From the NCBI RefSeq assembly GCF_020386615.1, contig NZ_CP077769.1, positions 496,001 through 560,000 on the forward strand: a stretch of 64,000 bases of DNA, in the 5' to 3' direction. Every line of letters starts with the position of its first letter. Within the stretch, counting starts at the first letter, position 1. Both the position numbers and the translations under genes were made by a program. Below are positions 51,143 to 60,045 of the stretch, in pieces. The stretch is from Chitinophaga pendula. GTDB lineage: Bacteria; Bacteroidota; Bacteroidia; Chitinophagales; Chitinophagaceae. The notes beneath the pieces are model-generated. The model ran no database searches. It was not told where the DNA came from and saw nothing but the letters and a program-made list of their open reading frames with translations.

Positions 51143-52336
51143 ATGAAAAAAGTAGTACTGGGATTTAGCGGAGGACTAGATACTTCCTATTGCGTAAAAT
51201 ATCTTTCCGAAGAAAAAGGATATGAAGTACATTCCGTTATCGTCAATACTGGCGGCTTTACAACAGAAGAACTGCAAGAAATAGAAAAAAGAGCTTTCAG
51301 CCTGGGTGTAAAAAGCCATAAAACCGTAAACGCAGTACGCTCTTATTATGATCAGGTAGTTAAATACCTCATCTTCGGTAACGCGCTCAAAAATAATACA
51401 TACCCCCTCAGCGTAAGCGCAGAACGCATGAGCCAGGCCATCGCCATCGCAGACTACGTAAGAGAAGTAGGCGCCGACGCCGTCGCTCATGGTAGCACCG
51501 GCGCAGGAAATGACCAGGTACGATTCGATATGATATTCCATATCATGATCCCCGGCGTTGAAATCATCACTCCCATCCGTGATCTCAAACTGAGCAGAGA
51601 AGAAGAAATAGCCTTCCTCAAAGCCAAAGGAGTAGACATGAACTTCGACAAAGCTATGTACTCCATCAACAAAGGCCTCTGGGGTACCTCTGTTGGTGGA
51701 AAAGAAACACTCACCTCCAATGGCATGCTACCCGAAGAAGCATTCCCTACACAACTCACCAAAGAACAACCCGAACAGGTAGTCCTCCACTTCACTAAAG
51801 GAGAACTAACCGGCGTCAACGATAAAACATTCGAACATCCAACCGATGCCATCATCTTCCTTCAGTCCATCGCTGGCCCCTTCGCCATCGGTCGCGACAT
51901 TCATGTAGGTGATACCATCATCGGTATCAAAGGTCGCGTTGGCTTTGAAGCCGCCGCCCCTATGGTGATCATCAAAGCACACCATGCACTCGAAAAACAT
52001 GTGCTCACCAAATGGCAACTCAGCTGGAAAGACCAACTGGCGCAGTTCTATGGCAACTGGATGCACGAAGGCCAGATACTCGACCCCGTAATGCGCGATA
52101 TCGAAGCCTTCCTCCAAAACACACAACAACACGTAACCGGTAAAGTGTTCGTAACACTTATGCCTTATCGCTTCCAGGTTATTGGCATCGAATCCGAATA
52201 CGACCTCATGAGCAGCAAATTTGGCAAATACGGCGAAATGAATAACGGCTGGAGCGGAGAAGACGTAAGAGGTTTCTCTAAGATCTTCGGTAACCAGACC
52301 ATGATCTGGCACCAGGTGAAAACCGCACAGTCCTGA
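51143..52336 (+). CDS. argG: Argininosuccinate synthase
   Basis: 397 residues, the normal length. The ATP pyrophosphatase loop VLGFSGGLDTSYCVKYL is at residues 4-20, and AHGSTGAGNDQVRF is the citrulline/aspartate-binding motif. It joins citrulline and aspartate with ATP. In the AOTCase/SOTCase route, deacylation to citrulline happens after carbamoylation, so its substrate comes from the ArgE-like enzyme downstream. It begins 42 bp after the GNAT gene. Confidence 0.97.
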   Translation: MKKVVLGFSGGLDTSYCVKYLSEEKGYEVHSVIVNTGGFTTEELQEIEKRAFSLGVKSHKTVNAVRSYYDQVVKYLIFGNALKNNTYPLSVSAERMSQAIAIADYVREVGADAVAHGSTGAGNDQVRFDMIFHIMIPGVEIITPIRDLKLSREEEIAFLKAKGVDMNFDKAMYSINKGLWGTSVGGKETLTSNGMLPEEAFPTQLTKEQPEQVVLHFTKGELTGVNDKTFEHPTDAIIFLQSIAGPFAIGRDIHVGDTIIGIKGRVGFEAAAPMVIIKAHHALEKHVLTKWQLSWKDQLAQFYGNWMHEGQILDPVMRDIEAFLQNTQQHVTGKVFVTLMPYRFQVIGIESEYDLMSSKFGKYGEMNNGWSGEDVRGFSKIFGNQTMIWHQVKTAQS

Positions 52337-52373
52337 TCACTTCCTTATTCACGATTTCAAACGCTAGGTAAAA

Positions 52374-53357
52374 ATGACACAACATAAAAGCATCAGAGTA
52401 GGTATCATAGGTGGAGCAGGGTACACAGGTGGCGAAATGATCCGCCTGCTCATCAACCACCCCGCCGTGGAGATCACCTTCATCCACAGCCGCAGCAATG
52501 CCGGCAATCCCGTACACTCCGTACATGCCGACCTGCTGGGAGATACTGACCTGAGCTTTACCGGCGAAATAAACAACGATATCGATGTACTCTTCCTCTG
52601 CCTCGGACATGGAGAAGCCAGGAAATTCCTGGAAGCAAATGATATCGCCTCGTCCGTAAAAGTGATCGACCTCAGCCAGGACTTCCGCCTCGGCGAATCC
52701 ATCAATGGCCGTGAGTTCATCTACGGTCTGCCCGAACTCAACAGGGAGATCATCACCTCCGCACATAATATCGCTAATCCAGGCTGCTTCGCCACCGGTA
52801 TTCAACTGGGCCTCCTCCCGCTCGCAAAAGCAGGACTGCTCCTGGAAGTACATACCACCGGCATCACCGGCTCCACAGGCGCAGGCCAAAGCCTGCAATC
52901 TACCAGCCACTTTACCTGGAGAGCTAATAATATCTCTACATATAAAGTACTCACACATCAACACCTCAAAGAGATCCGACGAAGCCTGACCACCCTGCAG
53001 CCTTCTTTTGCTGCTGATGTGAACTTCGTACCCGTAAGAGGAGACTACCCTAGAGGTATCTGGGTATCTTCTTACCTCGAATCCGCGTTGTCCCTCGATG
53101 AGGCCAAAGCACTTTACAAGGAGTATTACGCTTCCCATCCGTTCACTCTCGTCAGCGATAAGCAAATAGACCTGAAGCAGGTGGTCAATACCAACAAATG
53201 TCTCCTGCAACTGGAAAAAGTAGACAACAAGCTGATCATCCACTCCATCGAGGATAACCTCCTCAAAGGAGCCTCCGGTCAGGCAGTACAGAACATGAAC
53301 CTCATTTGCGGCCTGGAAGAGACCTCCGGCCTCAAACTCAAATCAATCGTGTTTTAA
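52374..53357 (+). CDS. argC: N-acyl-gamma-glutamyl-phosphate reductase
   Basis: 327 residues. The Rossmann motif GIIGGAGYTGGEMIRLLINH is at the N-terminus, LSQDFRLG follows, and the catalytic Cys lies in ANPGCFATGIQLGLLPL. FVPVRGDYPRGIW closes the active site. It reduces acylglutamyl phosphate with NADPH to the semialdehyde. 37 bp follow argG and 25 bp precede argD, consistent with one transcript. Confidence 0.96.
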   Translation: MTQHKSIRVGIIGGAGYTGGEMIRLLINHPAVEITFIHSRSNAGNPVHSVHADLLGDTDLSFTGEINNDIDVLFLCLGHGEARKFLEANDIASSVKVIDLSQDFRLGESINGREFIYGLPELNREIITSAHNIANPGCFATGIQLGLLPLAKAGLLLEVHTTGITGSTGAGQSLQSTSHFTWRANNISTYKVLTHQHLKEIRRSLTTLQPSFAADVNFVPVRGDYPRGIWVSSYLESALSLDEAKALYKEYYASHPFTLVSDKQIDLKQVVNTNKCLLQLEKVDNKLIIHSIEDNLLKGASGQAVQNMNLICGLEETSGLKLKSIVF

Positions 53358-53382
53358 TCACTAACAGTAGCATCCGCTTATC

Positions 53383-54510
53383 ATGAAACTTTTTGACGTT
53401 TATCCAATCAACGATATCACAATAGAAAAAGCCTTAGGATCCAATGTATGGGACGATAATGGCACAGAATACCTCGACCTCTACGGCGGCCATGCCGTGA
53501 TCTCCATCGGCCACACACACCCGCATTATGTCAAAAGACTCACCGAACAGCTGAATAAAGTAGGATTCTATTCCAATTCTATCCGCATTCCGCTGCAACA
53601 ACAACTGGCCGAAAAATTAGGCCAGCTCTCCGGCAAACCAGACTACCAGCTGTTCCTCTGTAACTCCGGCGCAGAAGCCAATGAAAACGCCCTCAAACTG
53701 GCCTCTTTTCATAATGGTAAAAAGAAAGTGATCGCTTTCCGCAAATCTTTCCATGGCAGAACATCCCTCGCAGTAGCCGCTACCGACAATCCCAAGATCG
53801 TCGCACCGGTAAATGAGACCGACAATGTGATCTTCCTGCCCTGGGCCGACGAAGCCGCACTCGAACAGGCCTTCCAGCAACATGAAATATCTTCCGTGAT
53901 CATCGAAGGTATTCAGGGCGTCGGTGGCATCATCGTCGCTGCTCCCGCATTCCTGCAGAAGATCAGGTCACTCTGTGATGCACACAACGCCGTATTCATC
54001 GCCGACTCCGTACAGTGTGGTTACGGTCGCAGCGGTAAATTCTTCTCCCACGACTACGCCGGCGTCAACGCAGATATCTACACCATGGCTAAAGGGATGG
54101 GCAACGGATTCCCGGTAGGTGGTATCATCATCGCCCCACATATCCAGGCTTCATATGGTTTGCTGGGCACCACATTCGGTGGTAACCACCTCGCCTGTGC
54201 CGCTGCACTGGCAGTACTGGAAGTGATCGAACAGGAACAGCTGATCGATAACGCCGCCAACCAGGGTGCCTACCTCATAGAACAACTACGCACATTCCCG
54301 CAAGTACTGGAAGTAAGAGGCCGTGGCCTCATGATCGGTATCCAGCTGCCGGAAGAACTGGCAAATACCAGAAAAGAATTACTCTTCCAACATAAAATAT
54401 TCACCGGAGAAGCTAAACCAAACGTGATCAGGTTACTGCCGTCCCTGGCCCTTACCAGACAGCATGCCGATCAGTTCCTGGATGCATTCGGCAAAGCATT
54501 GAAACAATAG
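53383..54510 (+). CDS. argD: N-acylornithine aminotransferase
   Basis: 375 residues, class III PLP aminotransferase. LDLYGGHAVISIGHTHPHY, FLCNSGAEANENALKLA, SFHGRTSLAVAATDN, the Asp-bearing VFIADSVQCGYGRSGKFF and the PLP-Lys in MAKGMGNGFPVGG are all present. It converts acylglutamate semialdehyde to acylornithine using glutamate. A hairpin lies between it and argF'. Confidence 0.95.
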   Translation: MKLFDVYPINDITIEKALGSNVWDDNGTEYLDLYGGHAVISIGHTHPHYVKRLTEQLNKVGFYSNSIRIPLQQQLAEKLGQLSGKPDYQLFLCNSGAEANENALKLASFHNGKKKVIAFRKSFHGRTSLAVAATDNPKIVAPVNETDNVIFLPWADEAALEQAFQQHEISSVIIEGIQGVGGIIVAAPAFLQKIRSLCDAHNAVFIADSVQCGYGRSGKFFSHDYAGVNADIYTMAKGMGNGFPVGGIIIAPHIQASYGLLGTTFGGNHLACAAALAVLEVIEQEQLIDNAANQGAYLIEQLRTFPQVLEVRGRGLMIGIQLPEELANTRKELLFQHKIFTGEAKPNVIRLLPSLALTRQHADQFLDAFGKALKQ

Positions 54511-54526
54511 GTTATTCTTTTTTACC

Positions 54527-54551
54527 GGAGTGATAGCTTAGCTATCGCTCC
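54527..54551 (+). promoter_or_regulatory. Intra-operon hairpin between argD and argF'
   Basis: Stem GGAGTGATAGC / GCTATCGCTCC, 11 bp with one T-G pair and a 3-nt loop, followed by a T-rich stretch (CTTTACTTTC). It could be a partial terminator or an mRNA processing/stability element. Its TGATAGC and GCTATCGC strands also occur in leader hairpin A at 50188-50218. Confidence 0.6.
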
Positions 54552-54577
54552 TTTACTTTCTAGCTTTTATTCGTTAC

Positions 54578-55537
54578 ATGAAACAGTTTATTTCCGTTAA
54601 TGATGTCCCGGGTGTCCCGCGGTTGGTAGAGAAAGCCTTGGACTATAAGCAACATCCTTTCAAAGACAAATCCCTGGGGACTAACAAAACCCTGGGCATG
54701 ATATTCCTTAACCCCAGCCTCCGCACCCGCCTCAGTACACAGGTAGCTGCCAAAAACCTGGGAATGGAAGCCGTAGTGTTCAATATCGATAAGGAAGGAT
54801 GGCAACTGGAAATGAATGATGGCGCTATCATGAATGGCAGCACCTCCGAACACGTAAAGGAAGCCGCCGCCGTAATGGGCCAGTACTTCGATATCCTCGC
54901 TATCCGTACCTTCCCCGGACTGAAGGATAAAGAAGAAGACTACACAGAAAAATATATCAATCAATTCATCAAATACGCCGGCGTACCTGTAGTGAGCCTC
55001 GAAAGCGCCACCTTACATCCGCTGCAGAGCCTCACCGACGTGATCACCATCAAAGAGCAATGGCAACAGCCACGCAAACCTAAAGTGGTGATGACCTGGG
55101 CCCCTCACGTAAAAGCATTGCCGCAGGCCGTACCCAACTCCTTCGCACAGTGGATGAACGCATGGGACGAAGTAGACTTCGTGATCACACATCCCGAAGG
55201 ATATGAACTGGACCCGGAATTCTCCGGCAACGCCACCATCGAATACAACCAGGATAAAGCGCTCGAAGGCGCCGACTTCGTATATGTGAAAAACTGGTCC
55301 TCTTACGAAGAATATGGTAAGATCCTCAACAGCGATCCTTCCTGGATGATCACCAACAATAAACTGAAAGGTACCAACCAGGCTAAGATCATGCACTGCC
55401 TGCCGGTAAGAAGGAACGTAGTGATCGCAGATGAAGTACTCGATGGTCCACAGTCCATCGTCATTCAGGAAGCCGGTAACCGCGTATGGGCCGCACAGGC
55501 AGTATTAAGCGAAATACTGGCCGCCGGCGCCCGCTAA
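54578..55537 (+). CDS. argF': N-acylornithine carbamoyltransferase (probably N-succinylornithine type)
   Basis: 319 residues. The carbamoyl-phosphate site is FLNPSLRTRLSTQ (43-55), where classical OTCase has STRT. HPLQSLTD (near 147-154) and MHCLPVRRNVVI follow. The loop DGAIMNGSTSEHVKEA is the acyl-ornithine type. At the position that separates the two subfamilies (Pro 90 in Bacteroides SOTCase, Glu in Xanthomonas AOTCase, from memory) this protein has Ser 90. It makes N-acylcitrulline, so this organism carbamoylates before removing the acyl group. Confidence 0.93.
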   Translation: MKQFISVNDVPGVPRLVEKALDYKQHPFKDKSLGTNKTLGMIFLNPSLRTRLSTQVAAKNLGMEAVVFNIDKEGWQLEMNDGAIMNGSTSEHVKEAAAVMGQYFDILAIRTFPGLKDKEEDYTEKYINQFIKYAGVPVVSLESATLHPLQSLTDVITIKEQWQQPRKPKVVMTWAPHVKALPQAVPNSFAQWMNAWDEVDFVITHPEGYELDPEFSGNATIEYNQDKALEGADFVYVKNWSSYEEYGKILNSDPSWMITNNKLKGTNQAKIMHCLPVRRNVVIADEVLDGPQSIVIQEAGNRVWAAQAVLSEILAAGAR

Positions 55538-55562
55538 GATCGTCTTAAAGCAAAGCACAAGT

Positions 55563-56375
55563 ATGTCAATCAGCGATAATAATCAACGTGAACAACTTTT
55601 TGTCATCAAGGTAGGAGGAAACGTTATAGACAATCCTGCCTTGCTGCAATCCTTTCTGGCCGATTTCGCCAAAGTACCGGGCAATAAACTGCTGATCCAT
55701 GGTGGCGGCAAGATCGCTACCCGTATCGGCGACAAACTGGGCATCGAATCAAAGTATGTCGATGGCCGCCGCATCACCGATGCCGATACCATCGATGTCG
55801 TTACCATGGTATATGGTGGACTCGTGAATAAACAACTGGTCGCCAAACTGCAGGCCCTGGGCTGCAATGCCATCGGCCTCACCGGCGCTGATGCCAATAT
55901 CATCCCCGCCGCCAAACGCCCGGTCAAAGAGATCGACTACGGCTTCGTCGGCGATGTGCTCCCGGCAGCCATGAACGTCGCCGGCCTCCAGGCCATCGTC
56001 CGCGCCGGACTCATACCCGTGTTCGCATCCCTCACCCACGACGGAAAAGGGCAAATGCTGAACACCAACGCAGACACCATCGCCGCATCACTGGCCATCG
56101 CCCTGTCCGCATCCTACCAGGTACGACTCATCTATTGCTTCGAAAAGAAAGGTGTACTCAGCGATGCCGCCGACGACAACGCCGTGATCAACCTCATAGA
56201 TCGTAATAGCTATGAACAATTAAAAGAAGAAAAAGTACTGACAGATGGCATACTCCCTAAACTGGAAAACGCTTTCGAGGCGATCACAAGCGGAGTCAAT
56301 GAAGTGCTCATCGGACATGCAGCAGATATTCTCAGCAATACCTCCGGCACCGTATCCGGTACTTTAATACGATAA
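55563..56375 (+). CDS. argB: N-acylglutamate kinase
   Basis: 270 residues, amino-acid-kinase fold. FVIKVGGNVIDN (phosphate-binding), LIHGGGKIATRIGDKLGIES, GRRITDADTIDVVTMVYGG and GLTGADANIIPAAKR are standard ArgB motifs. There is no N-terminal helix extension of the arginine-inhibited hexameric ArgB type, so allosteric feedback may rest elsewhere. The stop is 4 bp before the next gene. Confidence 0.95.
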   Translation: MSISDNNQREQLFVIKVGGNVIDNPALLQSFLADFAKVPGNKLLIHGGGKIATRIGDKLGIESKYVDGRRITDADTIDVVTMVYGGLVNKQLVAKLQALGCNAIGLTGADANIIPAAKRPVKEIDYGFVGDVLPAAMNVAGLQAIVRAGLIPVFASLTHDGKGQMLNTNADTIAASLAIALSASYQVRLIYCFEKKGVLSDAADDNAVINLIDRNSYEQLKEEKVLTDGILPKLENAFEAITSGVNEVLIGHAADILSNTSGTVSGTLIR

Positions 56376-56379
56376 AAAA

Positions 56380-57444
56380 ATGTGGGAAGAACACCTATTT
56401 ACTGATGCCGTCAAACTATTACAGTCACTGATAGCTACACCATCCCTGAGCAGGGAAGAAGACCAGACCGCCGCCATCATCAGCGCTTTCCTGGATCAAC
56501 GCAACATCCCGCACCAACGCCAGGGCAACAATATCTGGGCGAAGAACAAACACTTCGACAGCAACAAACCTACTATACTATTCAACTCCCACCACGACAC
56601 CGTAAAGCCTAATCCGCAATATACACGCGATCCGTTCAGCCCCGATATCGTAGAAGACAAACTCTACGGCCTGGGCAGCAACGACGCCGGTGGCTGCCTC
56701 GTCAGCCTCATCGCCACCTTCCTGCACTTCTACGAAAAACAGAACCTCCGGTATAATATCATGCTCTCCGCTACCGCAGAAGAAGAAATCAGCGGCAACA
56801 ATGGCGTAGAAAGTATCCTCTCTCAACTGCCTCCCATCGAATTCGCCATCGTAGGAGAACCTACACTCACCCAGCTGGCAGTAGCAGAAAAAGGACTCAT
56901 GGTACTCGACTGCGTCAGCTATGGCAAAGCCGGACATGCCGCCAGGGAAGAAGGAGAGAACGCCATCTACAAAGCCCTCGCCGATATCTCCTGGTTCCGC
57001 CAGTACCGGTTTCCTAAAATATCAGAAACACTGGGGGCCGTAAAGATGAGCGTCACCGTTATCAATACCTCCAACAAAGCACATAACGTCGTACCGGCAG
57101 AATGCTCCTTCGTTGTCGATGTAAGGGTAACGGATATGTATACACTCGAAGAAGTGCTCGATATCATCCGTAGCTACGTAAGCTGCGAAGTAAAACCTCG
57201 CTCCATGCGTATGCGCCCCTCCGGTATCTCCCGCGAACATCCGTTCGTACAGGCTGGTATCGCATTGGGCAAAACCTGCTACGGATCACCCACCACCTCC
57301 GACCAGGCGCTCATACCCGCCACCTCCGTGAAGATGGGCCCCGGCGATTCCGCCCGCTCACATACCGCAGATGAATTCATCTACGTACACGAGATACGCG
57401 ATGGCATAGATAGCTATATCCGCTTGCTGGAGAAAATGATCTGA
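56380..57444 (+). CDS. argE: M20-family N-acylcitrulline/acylornithine deacylase
   Basis: 354 residues. Di-zinc M20 peptidase fold: FNSHHDTVKPNP (His-x-Asp ligands), GLGSNDAGGCLVSLIA (bridging Asp), SATAEEEISGNNG (catalytic Glu pair), and a dimerisation lid with GKAGHAAREEGENA. In this operon with ArgF' its proper substrate is likely N-acylcitrulline rather than N-acylornithine, as in Xanthomonas and Bacteroides; inference from the pathway. The start is the ATG 4 bp after argB. Confidence 0.93.
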   Translation: MWEEHLFTDAVKLLQSLIATPSLSREEDQTAAIISAFLDQRNIPHQRQGNNIWAKNKHFDSNKPTILFNSHHDTVKPNPQYTRDPFSPDIVEDKLYGLGSNDAGGCLVSLIATFLHFYEKQNLRYNIMLSATAEEEISGNNGVESILSQLPPIEFAIVGEPTLTQLAVAEKGLMVLDCVSYGKAGHAAREEGENAIYKALADISWFRQYRFPKISETLGAVKMSVTVINTSNKAHNVVPAECSFVVDVRVTDMYTLEEVLDIIRSYVSCEVKPRSMRMRPSGISREHPFVQAGIALGKTCYGSPTTSDQALIPATSVKMGPGDSARSHTADEFIYVHEIRDGIDSYIRLLEKMI

Positions 57445-57523
57445 TAGAAAGAAAAGCCTGACCGTATGAAACATACACAGGCACTGAGTTAGAATAAAGT
57501 GTTATAAACTAATAAGCGCTGTT

Positions 57524-58858
57524 ATGAAGTTATGGCAGAAAGATAAAACGGCACTCGCCGCGGTAGAACAGTTTACCGTCGGTAAAGATCGTGAAATGGA
57601 CCTTTTCCTGGCGCCGTTCGATGTACAGGGCTCCCTCGCACATATACAGATGCTGCAAAGCATCGGCCTGCTGGAAGCAGCAGAACTGAAAGTACTGCAA
57701 CAGGAACTGAAACAGATCTACAAAGAGATCGCTACCGGCAACTTCACCCTCGAAGAGGGCGTGGAAGACATCCACTCCCAGGTAGAACTGCTCCTCACCC
57801 GCCGCCTCGGCGAAGTAGGTAAAAAGATCCATAGCGGCCGCTCCCGCAATGACCAGGTATTGGTAGACATCCGCCTCTACCTCCGGCACGAGCTCGAACA
57901 GATCGTGAAAGAAGTAAAACAACTGTTCGACCTCCTCCAACGTCAGAGCGAAACCTATAAAGAACACCTCCTGCCTGGATATACCCACCTGCAGATCGCC
58001 ATGCCTTCCTCTTTCGGACTCTGGCTGGGCGCCTATGCAGAAAGCCTGGCCGATGACCTGCTCATACTGCAGGGGGCCTATAACGTGGTCAACAAAAACC
58101 CACTGGGCTCCGCCGCCGGATATGGCTCCTCATTTCCGCTCAACCGCGAAATGACCACCCAACTCCTGGGATTTAGCTCACTCAACTACAACGTGGTATA
58201 CGCACAGATGGGCCGCGGTAAATCAGAAAAGATCGTCGCCTTCGCACTCGCCGGCATCGGCGCTACCCTCGCGAAAATGGCCATGGACGCATGCCTGTTC
58301 ATGAACCAGAACTTCGGCTTCATCAGCTTCCCCGACGAACTCACCACCGGCTCCAGCATCATGCCGCACAAAAAGAACCCGGATGTTTGGGAACTTATCC
58401 GCTCTCATGGCAACAAACTACAGGCCTTGCCCAATGAGATCGCCATGATGATCACCAACCTCCCCAGCGGCTACCATCGCGACCTCCAACTGCTGAAAGA
58501 AAATCTCTTCCCGGCTTTCGGTACCCTCAAAGATTGTATCCGAATGGCCAGCCTCATGCTGGAAAACGTACAGGTTAAAAAAAATATCCTCAACGACGAA
58601 AAATATCAATACCTCTTCAGCGTCGAAGTCGTAAACAAACTGGTGCTCGAAGGAATGCCCTTCCGCGAAGCCTATAAAAAAGTAGGCCTGGACATCGAAC
58701 AAGGTACCTACGCACCCGAAAAGACCGTACATCACACACACGAAGGCAGCATCGGCAACCTCTGTACCACGCAGATAGCCGCCATGATGGACGAAGTGCT
58801 CAATGGATTCCCCTTCACACACGTACATACCGCTATCAATCAACTGCTGGCCGAATAG
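57524..58858 (+). CDS. argH: Argininosuccinate lyase
   Basis: 444 residues, slightly short of the usual ~460. Fumarase/aspartase-superfamily signature GSSIMPHKKNPDVWELIR is intact, and KIHSGRSRNDQVLVDIRLYL and LPGYTHLQIAMPSSFG mark ArgH. It splits argininosuccinate to arginine and fumarate, the last step. It is the last gene of the operon, after a 79-bp gap, and is followed by a strong terminator. Confidence 0.97.
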   Translation: MKLWQKDKTALAAVEQFTVGKDREMDLFLAPFDVQGSLAHIQMLQSIGLLEAAELKVLQQELKQIYKEIATGNFTLEEGVEDIHSQVELLLTRRLGEVGKKIHSGRSRNDQVLVDIRLYLRHELEQIVKEVKQLFDLLQRQSETYKEHLLPGYTHLQIAMPSSFGLWLGAYAESLADDLLILQGAYNVVNKNPLGSAAGYGSSFPLNREMTTQLLGFSSLNYNVVYAQMGRGKSEKIVAFALAGIGATLAKMAMDACLFMNQNFGFISFPDELTTGSSIMPHKKNPDVWELIRSHGNKLQALPNEIAMMITNLPSGYHRDLQLLKENLFPAFGTLKDCIRMASLMLENVQVKKNILNDEKYQYLFSVEVVNKLVLEGMPFREAYKKVGLDIEQGTYAPEKTVHHTHEGSIGNLCTTQIAAMMDEVLNGFPFTHVHTAINQLLAE

Positions 58859-58877
58859 CAGCCAGATAAATACAGGG

Positions 58878-58915
58878 GATCCCTCCGGCTCATCATACCC
58901 GGAGGGATCTTTTTC
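58878..58915 (+). terminator. Terminator of the arginine operon
   Basis: Perfect 11-bp stem GATCCCTCCGG / CCGGAGGGATC, 10-nt loop, then TTTTT. Confidence 0.92.
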
Positions 58916-58935
58916 CCAAAAAAACCCTAAAAAAA

Positions 58936-58967
58936 TTGGCGCTATAATTGAATTGCCCTTATCTTTG
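58936..58967 (+). promoter_or_regulatory. Promoter of the NmrA-like gene
   Basis: TTG at 58936-58938, 21 bp, then TATCTTTG at 58960-58967: a good Bacteroidota -33/-7 pair. Transcription would begin near 58973, inside the inverted repeat at 58969-58991. Confidence 0.65.
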
Positions 58968-58968
58968 T

Positions 58969-58991
58969 ACTGTAATAATTAAAAGTACAGT
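58969..58991. promoter_or_regulatory. Operator-like inverted repeat ACTGT-N13-ACAGT
   Basis: Arms sit on the predicted start point of the NmrA-like gene. Two more ACTGTA copies follow in direct orientation at 59069 and 59087. This placement suggests a repressor (HxlR/MarR type is common for such genes). Confidence 0.45.
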
Positions 58992-59122
58992 TAAGGGCAC
59001 GCACCTCGCTAAAAAAAATAACCCACTATCCATTGGTTAATTTTTAACGCATTCATTTTCAATGAATAACTGTACCTGGAAGTATAACTGTAATATTTTT
59101 GATAACAATTAAATTGACACAC

Positions 59123-59962
59123 ATGTCCTCCACTGTATTAGTTTTTGGTGCCACCGGCACCTCCGGTCGCGAAGTAGTAAAACAACTGGCTGGTAAAGAC
59201 GTGAACGTAAAAGCTGCCACCCGCTATCCCGAAAATTATAACGCCCCCGCACCGAATGTACACCCCGTAAAACTCGTGCAGGAAGATCCCGCTACCTTCA
59301 GCACCGCGCTCGAAGGAGTAGACAAAGCCTTTGTTGCAGCCATTCCCACAGATCCCGCCGCTTTCGAAAAACTATCCGCTTTCATCGATGCCGCCAAAGC
59401 AGCTGGTGTAAGACACATCGTATTCCTTTCCGCCATCGGCGTGGAACACAACGACGAGCTGACCCTACGTAAAGTAGAGCTGCACCTCCAGAAATCTGGT
59501 ATCGCATTCGATATCCTGCGTCCCAACTTCTTCATGGAAAATTTCTCTATAGGCGGATTCAGTGTCAACGAAACACACCAGATCACATTGCCCGCCGCAG
59601 ATTCCCTCACCAGCTTTATCTCTACCGAAGATATCGCCCGTGTAGCCGCTCACTTCCTGCTGGGCCAACCGGGTAATGATGGATACACACTCACCGGTCC
59701 TGAAGCACTGGATCACCACCAGGTCGCTGCACTGATCAGTGAGGCAAACGGACAACAGGTGAAATATGTTCCGCTTACAGAAGAGGAGCATGCCGCAGCC
59801 CTGCGCGCAGCAGGAGTGCCCGAACCGTCTATCGCCTATATGGGCGCACTGTTCCAGGCTGTAAGAGCAGGATTCATGGCGCCGGTTACAGATGTGGTAA
59901 AACAAATCACCGGACAAGCACCAAAAGACTTTAAAACCTTCGCGGCAGCCACCTGGAAATAG
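59123..59962 (+). CDS. NmrA-like NAD(P)-binding oxidoreductase
   Basis: 279 residues from the ATG at 59123; a TTG at 59099 adds eight poor residues. Rossmann motif VLVFGATGTSGREVVKQLAG is at the N-terminus, FLSAIGVEHNDELTLRKVEL and FDILRPNFFMENFS are typical of the atypical-SDR NmrA/QOR2 group. It probably reduces quinones or similar electrophiles, or senses NAD(P) state. Monocistronic, with the promoter and operator above and a terminator below. Confidence 0.9.
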   Translation: MSSTVLVFGATGTSGREVVKQLAGKDVNVKAATRYPENYNAPAPNVHPVKLVQEDPATFSTALEGVDKAFVAAIPTDPAAFEKLSAFIDAAKAAGVRHIVFLSAIGVEHNDELTLRKVELHLQKSGIAFDILRPNFFMENFSIGGFSVNETHQITLPAADSLTSFISTEDIARVAAHFLLGQPGNDGYTLTGPEALDHHQVAALISEANGQQVKYVPLTEEEHAAALRAAGVPEPSIAYMGALFQAVRAGFMAPVTDVVKQITGQAPKDFKTFAAATWK

Positions 59963-59965
59963 ATA

Positions 59966-60018
59966 AAAAGCAATCGGTCATCTGCTACCAGATGACCGAT
60001 TGCAATGAGTATTTTTAT
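59966..60018. terminator. Bidirectional terminator between NmrA-like gene and TonB receptor
   Basis: 15-bp perfect stem GCAATCGGTCATCTG / CAGATGACCGATTGC (59970-60003), 4-nt loop, A run before and T-rich stretch after. Confidence 0.9.
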
Positions 60019-60045
60019 GTAGGATCGGTTGTTAATAAGAATGCA

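Noticed and set aside
52278..53243. 321-codon open frame on the minus strand
   Set aside because: Antisense shadow of argC with no motif.
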